Part shown: one piece after another, positions 1 through 6,117 of the stretch
How positions within the stretch are numbered: the first letter of the stretch is position 1
Layout: every line of letters begins with the position of its first letter
Made by a program: the position numbers and the translations under genes
NCBI GenBank assembly: GCA_015232485.1
Contig: JADFZP010000186.1
Coordinates: 1-6,718, forward strand
DNA from: Alphaproteobacteria bacterium
GTDB lineage: Bacteria; Pseudomonadota; Alphaproteobacteria; Rhodospirillales; Magnetospirillaceae
Reading direction: 5' to 3'
DNA length: 6,718 nucleotides
Notes under the pieces: generated by a model
The model's input: the letters and a program-made list of their open reading frames with translations, nothing else
Databases searched by the model: none
Told to the model about the DNA's origin: nothing

Positions 1-1
1 C

Positions 2-1045
2 TATCTCGGGCGCGCCGAAAGCTGGGTCGAGGCCTCGTGCGCCTATGACGATCCTGGTCGGATGAACTGCGTGCCGGTCGCCGAGTCCGAGGGCGGCGGG
101 GATGGCCTGCGCCTGCTGGCGCCGCTGACGCCCGACCGTTGGGCCGAGGTGCGCGACGCCCTCGTGCCCCAGGCCGAACGCCTGACGCGCGCCAAACGAA
201 CGGCGCGAATGGCAGTGCTGGGCCGCTCGCTTCTCGACGCGATGCGGCCCGACACCGCCGATTGGCGCAAGGAAGGCTTCAGCCTGCCGCCGGCGGCGCA
301 CTTCGTGGTCTATCGGCGGTCGCCGCCCCCCGTGCGCCGCCAAGCGGCGGGCACCGTGGCCGGGCCGAAGATCACCACGCTTCGCTTCGTCCTGGCCGGC
401 AAGCCACTACCGTTGCTGACCGACGCGGTTCGCATCGCCGAGCTGATGAAAGAGACCCTGATGAGCCACGAGGGGCGCCGGGCGGGCGTTTCGTGGCAGA
501 TTTCCGGCCATGACGCGCCCGGCAGCCATCAACACGCCTTCTTCCTGCCCGAAGACGCCGACGACGATGGCCATATCGACCACGTCACCGTGCATGCCGA
601 GGCGGGGTTCTCGCCTTCCACCGTCGCCGCCTGCACGGCGGTTCGCGAGACGTGGGGCGGGGATTTCGGCACATGGCGGGTCGTGCTGGAACGATGCGGC
701 GGACGCGAGACCTTGGCCGCCGCCCAGGTATGGGAATCGGTGACCCCCTATCTCCATCCCCTGCACGCCAAGGCGCGTCTCGGCCCCGAGGAGCAGTTGC
801 GCCGCGAACTGGCGGATCGTGGATTTCCGGCGCCCTGCCATGTCGAGCGACTCGACCACGTCGAGATCGCCAAACGCGCCACAAAGACCGTGGCGTTCAG
901 GCGTTGGCGGTCGAAGGGCGGACTGACCCAGCCCGACACGCGCGGCAGCTTTTGGAGGCTGACCTTCGACGAACAGGTTTCAGGTCCGATGGCCTTCGGC
1001 TTCGCCTGCCACTACGGCCTGGGGATGTTCCGGCCCGCCCCCTAA
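2..1045 (+). CDS. csb2: Type I-G (I-U) CRISPR-associated protein Csb2, Cas5-Cas6 fusion, 5'-truncated by window edge
   Basis: Csb2 is the Cas5-Cas6 fusion subunit of type I-G Cascade. In this family the Cas6-like half is expected to process and hold pre-crRNA, and the Cas5-like half caps the 5' end of the guide. The frame is open from base 2, with 347 residues visible. It begins with the family hallmark YLGRAESWVEA, so the internal ATG at 62 is not the real start. Roughly 100-150 N-terminal residues are probably missing to the left. Other family marks are a His/Asp-rich block near fragment residues 175-194 (HAFFLPEDADDDGHIDH), the WESVTPY...HAK segment followed by EEQLRRELADRGFP (about 244-276), and a C-terminal glycine-rich RAMP loop (CHYGLGMFRP, about 336-345). 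The histidines in the central block are candidate catalytic or RNA-binding residues (inference). No frameshift is seen. No other cas gene or CRISPR repeat is visible. It is convergent with the lysine operon and its TAA overlaps that operon's last stop. Confidence 0.9.
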   Translation, partial: YLGRAESWVEASCAYDDPGRMNCVPVAESEGGGDGLRLLAPLTPDRWAEVRDALVPQAERLTRAKRTARMAVLGRSLLDAMRPDTADWRKEGFSLPPAAHFVVYRRSPPPVRRQAAGTVAGPKITTLRFVLAGKPLPLLTDAVRIAELMKETLMSHEGRRAGVSWQISGHDAPGSHQHAFFLPEDADDDGHIDHVTVHAEAGFSPSTVAACTAVRETWGGDFGTWRVVLERCGGRETLAAAQVWESVTPYLHPLHAKARLGPEEQLRRELADRGFPAPCHVERLDHVEIAKRATKTVAFRRWRSKGGLTQPDTRGSFWRLTFDEQVSGPMAFGFACHYGLGMFRPAP

Positions 1046-1602
1046 CCCAACGACCGCGCCACGCCGTCGATCATGAAGCCTAAGAACAGGTCGATGAACA
1101 CCAGCCCGCTGGCGAACATCATGTCGATTTCCAGGGCGCGGCTGGCGATGAACCAGTCGTACATCAGCAGCGCGGCCAGAACGATCAGCGACAGGAAGGC
1201 CAGGGCGCCTTCGGGGACGGCGGTGGCGCTCAAGAGGGCGAGCGGCACCAGGATGGCGGTGCGCACCAGATGGAACCAGTTGTAGGCCGCGATGTAGCGG
1301 AACAGCTTGTCCTCGCGGTCGAGCAGGCGGCTGATGTGGACCATCGCCAGGGGAAAGGCGACCCAGCCGATCACATAGGCGATGGACTGCACCGCCAGAT
1401 ACCGGAACGGATCGTCCTCGGGCTGGCGGATCAGATGCAGGCCCAGGATCAGGATGTAGCCGGGCGCCACCACCACGGCGGCCCAGAACGAGCGCCAGAA
1501 GCTTTCCTCGGTGTTGTCGAAGAAGGCCAGCCCCGAGGGGTCCAGCCGGGCCAGGCGGAGCGCCCCGTAAATCGCGGCCAGCAGATCGCGCAGGGTCACC
1601 AT
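1042..1602 (-). CDS. Five-helix inner-membrane protein of unknown function, last gene of dap operon
   Basis: I do not recognise a named family with confidence. The 186-residue product has no cleavable signal peptide. It has a short amphipathic N-terminus (residues 1-35, containing DNTEESFWRSFW) and about five hydrophobic segments near residues 40-58, 68-90, 108-128, 131-153 and 163-182. The loops carry charged patches such as RQPEDDPFR (59-67) and SRLLDREDKLFR (91-102). The size and helix layout recall small Yip1-like or DUF membrane proteins, but this is only resemblance. The ATG overlaps the end of dapE by 7 nt. The second codon is GTG and forms a GTGA overlap with the dapE stop, so initiation could be at either codon, probably by reinitiation after dapE. 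No strong ribosome binding site is visible. Its TAG stop interlocks with the csb2 stop on the other strand. Being coupled to dapE suggests co-expression with lysine/diaminopimelate synthesis, but gives no direct function. Confidence 0.8.
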   Translation of the reverse strand: MVTLRDLLAAIYGALRLARLDPSGLAFFDNTEESFWRSFWAAVVVAPGYILILGLHLIRQPEDDPFRYLAVQSIAYVIGWVAFPLAMVHISRLLDREDKLFRYIAAYNWFHLVRTAILVPLALLSATAVPEGALAFLSLIVLAALLMYDWFIASRALEIDMMFASGLVFIDLFLGFMIDGVARSLG

Positions 1603-2732
1603 GGCCGGTCGAACGCGCGGCGCAGCACGCCTTCATAGATGCGGGTCAGGGTCTCGAGGTCGGCGACGGCGACCCGCTCGTCGATCTTGTGCATGGTCTG
1701 GCCGACCAGCCCGAATTCCAAGACCGGGCATGCCTTGCGGATAAAGCGCGCGTCCGAGGTGCCGCCGCCGGTGTCGGCGGCCGGCACAAGTCCGGTGACC
1801 TCGCGGCAGGCCTCGGCGACCGCCTCGCTCAAGCGGCCGATCGGGGTGAGGAAGGATTCGCCCGAGACCTCGATGGCGACTTCATGGGCGCCGCCCAGCG
1901 CGTCGCAAAGTCCGCGAATCCATTCGGTCAGCGAGGCGCCCGAATGCAGGTCGTTGAAGCGGATGTTGAAGCCGGCCGTGGCCTCGGCGGGGATCACGTT
2001 GACGGCGGGATTGCCCACGTCGATGGTCGTCACTTCGAGATTCGACGCCTGGAAATGGGCGCTGCCCTGGTCGAGCGGCGCCTCGGTCAGCGCGTTCAAG
2101 ACGCGCAGCAGGCGGGGGATCGGGTTGTCGGCGCGATGCGGATAGGCGACGTGGCCCTGGGCGCCCAGCACCCGCAGCCGGGCGTTCAGGCTGCCGCGCC
2201 GGCCGATCTTCATCGCCTCGCCGATGCGGTTGGGGCTGGTCGGCTCGCCGACCAGGCAAGCGTCGATGCGTTCGCCCTCCTCGGCCAGACGGTCGAGCAC
2301 GGCGCGGGTGCCGTGGATCGCCGGACCCTCCTCGTCGCCGGTGATCAGCAGGCTGATCGAGCCGGGGGGCGGGCCGGCTTCGCCCAAGCGGCGGGCCACC
2401 GCCGCGACGAAGCAGGCGATGGCGCCCTTCATGTCGACCGCGCCGCGGCCGTAGAGGTATCCGTCGATCACCTCGGCCCCGAACGGATCGACCGTCCAGG
2501 TTCCGCCGGTCGGCACCACGTCGGTGTGTCCGGCGAAGCAGAAATTGGGCCCGTCCGAACCCAGCCGGGCGTACAGATTGGCGATGCCCCCGAACGGCAT
2601 CGGCCGGCAGGCGAAGCCCAGTTCGCCCAGGGCGCGCGCCAGCACATCCTGGGCGCCGTCGTCGTCGGGGGTGACGCTTTTGCGGCGGATCAGGTCACGG
2701 GCGAGCGGGAGCGGGTCGTGGTTGGCGTTCAA
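1596..2732 (-). CDS. dapE: Succinyl-diaminopimelate desuccinylase DapE
   Basis: DapE is a cytoplasmic M20-family di-zinc hydrolase. It cleaves N-succinyl-L,L-diaminopimelate to succinate and L,L-diaminopimelate for lysine and peptidoglycan synthesis. The chosen start is the TTG at 2732, giving 378 residues, the usual length. It overlaps the dapD stop as TTGA, and no in-frame ATG occurs until residue 45 (MPFGG), which would remove conserved sequence. With this start the key residues fall at H69 (GHTD, zinc ligand), D100 (AVDMKG, bridging ligand), E134 (GDEEG, general base), E135, E163 (VGEPT) and H348 (TMHK). H194 (AQGHVAYPH) matches the residue supplied across the dimer interface. These positions closely follow the Haemophilus influenzae enzyme numbering as I know it. 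GGGTSDARF lies at 322-330. The dimerisation (lid) domain is expected at about 180-290. All catalytic residues are present, so the enzyme should be active. The upstream sequence lacks a good Shine-Dalgarno, consistent with coupling to dapD. Confidence 0.96.
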   Translation of the reverse strand: MNANHDPLPLARDLIRRKSVTPDDDGAQDVLARALGELGFACRPMPFGGIANLYARLGSDGPNFCFAGHTDVVPTGGTWTVDPFGAEVIDGYLYGRGAVDMKGAIACFVAAVARRLGEAGPPPGSISLLITGDEEGPAIHGTRAVLDRLAEEGERIDACLVGEPTSPNRIGEAMKIGRRGSLNARLRVLGAQGHVAYPHRADNPIPRLLRVLNALTEAPLDQGSAHFQASNLEVTTIDVGNPAVNVIPAEATAGFNIRFNDLHSGASLTEWIRGLCDALGGAHEVAIEVSGESFLTPIGRLSEAVAEACREVTGLVPAADTGGGTSDARFIRKACPVLEFGLVGQTMHKIDERVAVADLETLTRIYEGVLRRAFDRPW

Positions 2733-3571
2733 TCGCGCAGCAGCTCGTTGATGGAGACCTTGGCGCGGGTCTTCTCGTCGACCCGCTTGACGATCACGGC
2801 GCAGTACAGGCCGGGGCCGGGCGAGCCGTCGGGGAACGGCTTGCCGGGCATCGAGCCCGACACCACCACCGACCAGGGCGGAACGCGGCCGTAATAAATC
2901 TCGCCGGTGGCGCGGTCGACCACCTTGGTCGAGCCGCTGATGAACACGCCCATGCCCAGCACCGAGCCCTGCTCGACGATCACGCCCTCGGCCACTTCGG
3001 CGCGGGCGCCGATGAAGCAGTCGTCCTCGATGATCACCGGGCCGGCCTGCAAGGGTTCCAGCACGCCGCCGATCCCGGCGCCGCCCGAGATGTGGACGTT
3101 GCGGCCGATCTGGGCGCACGAGCCGACCGTCGACCAGCCGTCGACCATGCTGCCGCTTTCCACCCGCGCGCCGACATTGACGAAGCTGGGCATCAAGACC
3201 ACGCCGGGCGCGATATAGGCCGAGCGGCGCACCACGCAGTCGGGCACCGCGCGAATGCCCGAAGCGCGAAAGCGCGCCTCGTCCCATCCGGCGAATTTGG
3301 ACACCACCTTGTCATACCAGAACGAGCCGTCCGGCCCGCCGGCGATCAGCTTCGAATCGTTCAGCCGGAAGGACAGCAGCACCGCCTTTTTCAGCCACTG
3401 ATTGGTGCGCCAAGCGCCGTCGATCTTCTCGGCGACCCGAACCGTGCCGGCGTCGAGCAGGTTGAGCGCCGCCTCGACGGCGTCGCGCACCGCTCCGGTG
3501 GTCGCGGGGCTGATCGACTGGCGGTCTTCCCAGGCCTGGTCGACGGTGTTGCGCAGGGCTTCGACGGTCAT
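2729..3571 (-). CDS. dapD: Tetrahydrodipicolinate N-succinyltransferase DapD
   Basis: DapD transfers succinyl from succinyl-CoA to tetrahydrodipicolinate, the committed step of the succinylase branch of lysine/diaminopimelate synthesis in the cytoplasm. The product is 280 residues, normal for the proteobacterial trimeric enzyme. Residues 1-100 form the N-terminal helical domain. From about 108 to 235 the sequence shows left-handed beta-helix (hexapeptide) periodicity, including SAYIAPGVVLMPSFVNVGA. The highly conserved core SMVDGWSTVGSCAQIG (141-156) leads into HISGGAGIGGVLEP (160-173). GARAEVAEGVIVEQGSVLGMG (188-208) follows, and the C-terminal part has PPWSVVVSGS. The ATG at 3571 is preferred because MTVEALRNTVDQAWE matches the usual N-terminus and a GAGAAG purine stretch lies 4 nt upstream. 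The open frame extends 51 codons further, but that part is a shadow of the preceding gene. It follows the HAD gene by 14 bp, and its TGA contains the first bases of dapE. Confidence 0.97.
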   Translation of the reverse strand: MTVEALRNTVDQAWEDRQSISPATTGAVRDAVEAALNLLDAGTVRVAEKIDGAWRTNQWLKKAVLLSFRLNDSKLIAGGPDGSFWYDKVVSKFAGWDEARFRASGIRAVPDCVVRRSAYIAPGVVLMPSFVNVGARVESGSMVDGWSTVGSCAQIGRNVHISGGAGIGGVLEPLQAGPVIIEDDCFIGARAEVAEGVIVEQGSVLGMGVFISGSTKVVDRATGEIYYGRVPPWSVVVSGSMPGKPFPDGSPGPGLYCAVIVKRVDEKTRAKVSINELLRD

Positions 3572-3575
3572 GTGG

Positions 3576-3581
3576 CTTCTC
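3576..3581 (-). promoter_or_regulatory. Probable ribosome binding site of dapD
   Basis: On the minus strand the sequence GAGAAG ends 4 nt before the dapD ATG. It sits inside the 14-bp gap between the HAD phosphatase stop and dapD. It is an imperfect match to the anti-Shine-Dalgarno sequence and the spacing is slightly short, but it is the only purine-rich stretch there and it supports the chosen start over the longer open frame. Confidence 0.4.
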
Positions 3582-3585
3582 GCGG

Positions 3586-4311
3586 CTATTCGTTTGACGG
3601 ACAATAAACCGCCGGATGGCGGGCGTCCAGCCACCCCGCCAGATCGGCGGTCTCGTGATGGACGTGACTCATATCCTCGCCAGGGGTCGGCAGGCCCCAT
3701 TCGGCATGGGGGTCGTTGACCCACACCGTGGTCATGCCGATCGCGGCGGCCGGGCGCAGATTGGCGTGAATGTCTTCGAACATGGCGGCGCGGCGCGGGT
3801 CGACGCCGTGGCGGCGCGCCATCAGGTCATAGGTGGCGGGCTGCGGCTTGGGGATGTAGTCGGCGGCGCCGATGTCGAAGATGCCGTCGAAGTGGCGCGC
3901 GATGCCCAGCCGGCCCAGCACGTTGACCGCGTGCCGCTCCGAGCCGTTGGTGAACACCATCTTGCGCCCCGGCAGGCGGCCCAGCGCCGCGTCGAGCCGG
4001 CCGCAAGGCGTCAGCACCGAGCAGTCGATCTCGTGGACATAGTCCAGAAAGGCGGTCGGCTCGACGCCGTGCACCAGCATCAGCCCGCGCAAGGTCGTGC
4101 CATATTCGCGATAATAGCGCTTTTGCAGGCGGAAGGCCTCGTCCAAAGGCAGGCCAAGACGCTCGGCGATGAAGGCGCGCATCCGCACGTCGATTTGCGG
4201 GAAAAGCGTACATGACGCGGGATACAGGGTGTTGTCCAAGTCGAACACCCAGGCCTCGACGTGGTCGGTTCCGCCCAGGCTCGATTCGGTGCTATTCTCG
4301 CTTGGTGCCAT
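3586..4311 (-). CDS. HAD-superfamily (subfamily IA) pyrimidine 5'-nucleotidase-like phosphatase
   Basis: This is a cytoplasmic haloacid dehalogenase-type phosphatase of 241 residues. It resembles the yeast SDT1/alphaproteobacterial pyrimidine 5'-nucleotidase group, which dephosphorylates nucleoside monophosphates; the actual substrate here is inferred. Motif I is FDLDNTLYP with nucleophile D24 and acid/base D26. Motif II is FTNGS with T121. Motif III is K155 in YIPKPQP. Motif IV is FEDIHANL with E179/D180, followed by AAAIGMTTVWV. The helical C1 cap occupies about residues 35-105, containing RYYREYGTTLRGLM. The C-terminal tail (about 205-241) is His-rich (MSHVHHE) and poorly conserved in appearance. 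The start is uncertain: ATG at 4311, a GTG two codons upstream (4317), or an ATG at 4362 are all possible, and none has a clear Shine-Dalgarno. The open frame upstream of that is antisense shadow. It is the first gene of the operon with dapD and dapE, from which it is separated by only 14 bp. Confidence 0.88.
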   Translation of the reverse strand: MAPSENSTESSLGGTDHVEAWVFDLDNTLYPASCTLFPQIDVRMRAFIAERLGLPLDEAFRLQKRYYREYGTTLRGLMLVHGVEPTAFLDYVHEIDCSVLTPCGRLDAALGRLPGRKMVFTNGSERHAVNVLGRLGIARHFDGIFDIGAADYIPKPQPATYDLMARRHGVDPRRAAMFEDIHANLRPAAAIGMTTVWVNDPHAEWGLPTPGEDMSHVHHETADLAGWLDARHPAVYCPSNE

Positions 4312-4422
4312 GGTCACATCAGGTACGCGGCCCGGCCATGAAAGGCAAGGGCGTGATTGCATAGTTTCTGATCGTTTGCGCGCGGTTGGTATGCTATTGA
4401 GCGGAACTGGCCGGGAATAAGG
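4312..4422. promoter_or_regulatory. Divergent promoter region between the HAD-dap operon and the diguanylate cyclase gene
   Basis: This is the only real intergenic space in the window and separates two divergent transcription units. The central part (about 4351-4400) is visibly richer in A/T than the flanking coding DNA, as expected for promoters. A perfect 8-bp inverted repeat, CCCGGCCA at 4331-4338 and TGGCCGGG at 4408-4415, brackets it. It must carry the promoter of the dap operon on the minus strand, unless that operon starts further inside the cyclase gene. I could not identify a convincing -35/-10 pair for the minus direction. The closest is a TAGCAT (plus 4391-4396) with no good -35. 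Confidence 0.6.
4387..4395 (+). promoter_or_regulatory. Candidate extended -10 promoter element for the diguanylate cyclase gene
   Basis: TGG followed by TATGCT fits an extended -10 (TGn-TATAAT with four of six hexamer matches). Transcription would start near 4402, leaving a leader of about 20 nt before the ATG at 4423. The best -35 is TTCTGA at 4366-4371 with an 18-bp spacer, only three of six matches. A weak GGGA at 4413-4416 could serve as ribosome binding site. This is a reading by eye only. Confidence 0.28.
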
Positions 4423-6117
4423 ATGGGCTGGAGCATGGAGGGGTCGATCGAGCGACGCGACGATGACGCGGACTGCGGCGGCCCTCTGACTCTGGCCTCC
4501 GGTCTGCTCGACACGCATCCCGATCCGGCGCTGATCCTGGCCGATGGCCGCGTCCAGGCGGCCAATCCACGCGCCCTTCGCCTGCGCGAGGCGATCGAGG
4601 GCGGGCTGGCTCCCGACATCCTGGCGCTGGCCGCCGAGGTCGGGGACGAGGGCGTCGCCACGGTCGAGTCGCTGGTCCTGCCGGCCGACAACGGCTCGCA
4701 AATCCTGGAAGTGACCCTGCTGCCGCTGGCCGATCGCCGCGTCCTGGCGCTTGGCCGCGACCTCACCCTGGAAGCCAATCTGCGCGCCGCCCTGGTCGAG
4801 TCGCGCCAGCGCTACAAGGACCTTGTCCAGATCTCCAGCGACTTCGCCTGGGAGGTCGGCAAGGACGGGCGCTTCGTGTTCGTCTCGCCGCGCGGCGCGC
4901 TGGGCTATGGCGCCGACCGGCTGGTCGGACACGCGCCCGATGAATTCCTGGTCGGGCGGCAGAACGGGGTCGAACCGCAGCCCTCGCCGTTCGGCTGCTC
5001 GCACCCGGTCGACGGCACCGAGGTGTGGATGCGCCGCGCCAATGGCGAGGTGGCCTGCCTGCTGGCCAGCGCGGCGCCGCTGCTTGGCAAGGATGGCGAA
5101 CGGCGCGGCTCGCGCGGCGTGTGCCGCGACGTCACCCTGGAACGGGCGCGCGACGCGGCCTTGGGGCGGGCCAACAACCGCGAGCGGCTGCTGAACTACA
5201 TCGTGCGCACCATCCGCGACGTGGTCGATCCGTCCGACATGCTGAAGGCCGCCGCCGAGGCGACGGCCCGCGCCCTGGGGGCCAGCGGTTGCCAGATCTT
5301 CCGCATGGAGGGCCGCGCCGGCGGCCATACGCTGGCCGCCGAATTCGGCGCCTGCGGCGACGCGGCGCCGGTCATGCAGGCGTTGGTCGCGGCCGATCAT
5401 CACGAAACGCGGCTGGGGCTGGCCACGGTCAGCCGCTATCGCCACGCGGTCAACGGCGCCGTCTGCCTGTGGCGCGACGCCGAGGCGCTGCCCTGGAGCG
5501 ACGACGACCGCCTGCTGATCGACGACGTCGCCAATCAGATCGGCATCGCCAACGAGCAGATCACCAATCACGAGCGCATCCTGACCCTGTCGCGCACCGA
5601 CGCGCTGACCGGCCTGTTCAACCGGCGCGCCTTTTTCGAGGAGTTGGGGCGCCGCTATCTGCGCCTGACCCGCGAACGGCGCTCGGCGGCGCTGATCTAT
5701 GTCGATCTCGACAACTTCAAGCTGGTCAACGACGCCCACGGCCATCAAAAGGGCGACGAGGCGCTGCTGGCGGTGCGCGACCTGCTGCTGTCGCACACCC
5801 GGCCCTCCGATCTGGTGGCCCGGCTGGGCGGCGACGAATTCGCCCTGTGGCTCGAGGGCGCCGACCAGGTGGTGGCGATCCGGCGCAGCACCTCGCTGGT
5901 GGCGGCGGGCGAGGAATTGGCCTGCTGGTCGGGCAGCGCCGACGCGCCGCTGCACCTCTCGCTGGGCGTCGCGGTCCACGATCCCGAGCGGCCGGAAAGC
6001 CTTCAGGAGCTGCTGGCGCGGGCCGATCACGCGATGTACGAGGTCAAGCGCGGCGGCAAGGCCGCGTGGCTTCTGGCGCCGCCGGCGACGGGCGAGGGGG
6101 CGGGCGGCGATGAATAA
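4423..6117 (+). CDS. Soluble PAS-PAS-GAF-GGDEF diguanylate cyclase
   Basis: The product probably makes cyclic di-GMP from two GTP in response to a cytoplasmic signal. It has 564 residues, with no signal peptide or membrane segment. A degenerate PAS-like domain spans about 22-118 (LLDTHPDPALILADGRVQAANP). A clearer PAS domain spans about 130-240 (DFAWEVGKDGRFVFVSP, ending GVCRDVTLER). A GAF-like domain spans about 255-380. The GGDEF domain spans about 390-552 and starts DALTGLFNRR. Metal/GTP residues D428 (YVDLDNFK) and the GGDEF signature (469-473) are intact. The product-inhibition motif RxxD is present as R460-P-S-D463, in the correct register before the active site. Together these indicate an active, feedback-inhibited enzyme. 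No EAL or HD-GYP domain is present. The start is the ATG at 4423; another in-frame ATG four codons on (4435) has a nearby GGAG. It overlaps the next gene by 8 nt. The input ligand is unknown. Confidence 0.93.
   Translation: MGWSMEGSIERRDDDADCGGPLTLASGLLDTHPDPALILADGRVQAANPRALRLREAIEGGLAPDILALAAEVGDEGVATVESLVLPADNGSQILEVTLLPLADRRVLALGRDLTLEANLRAALVESRQRYKDLVQISSDFAWEVGKDGRFVFVSPRGALGYGADRLVGHAPDEFLVGRQNGVEPQPSPFGCSHPVDGTEVWMRRANGEVACLLASAAPLLGKDGERRGSRGVCRDVTLERARDAALGRANNRERLLNYIVRTIRDVVDPSDMLKAAAEATARALGASGCQIFRMEGRAGGHTLAAEFGACGDAAPVMQALVAADHHETRLGLATVSRYRHAVNGAVCLWRDAEALPWSDDDRLLIDDVANQIGIANEQITNHERILTLSRTDALTGLFNRRAFFEELGRRYLRLTRERRSAALIYVDLDNFKLVNDAHGHQKGDEALLAVRDLLLSHTRPSDLVARLGGDEFALWLEGADQVVAIRRSTSLVAAGEELACWSGSADAPLHLSLGVAVHDPERPESLQELLARADHAMYEVKRGGKAAWLLAPPATGEGAGGDE

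Noticed and set aside
1016..1035. Possible hairpin at the csb2 3' end (GGCC...GGA / TCC...GGCC)
   Set aside because: It lies inside coding sequence, has a bulged stem with a 3-nt loop, and is followed by a C-rich tract rather than a T-run. It is not a credible intrinsic terminator.
1689..2894. A 401-codon plus-strand open frame antisense to dapE and the dapD end
   Set aside because: Composition is the typical antisense shadow (many Ala, Gly, Arg, His, Gln). It has no domain motif, and the opposite strand carries fully conserved DapE catalytic residues.
2733..3287. Upstream extension of the dapE frame by 185 codons
   Set aside because: It lies entirely within dapD, whose beta-helix motifs are unmistakable. 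The extension has shadow composition and would make DapE far longer than the family.
4360..4362. Upstream ATG giving the HAD phosphatase 17 extra N-terminal residues
   Set aside because: The extra residues look unlike family sequence (Pro/Arg/Trp-rich) and extend across one arm of the inverted repeat and the A/T-rich promoter core. Kept only as an alternative start.
5025..6113. A 362-codon plus-strand open frame inside the cyclase gene in another frame
   Set aside because: It is Arg/Gly/Ala-rich low-complexity translation with no domain signature. The overlapping frame has the complete GAF and GGDEF motifs.
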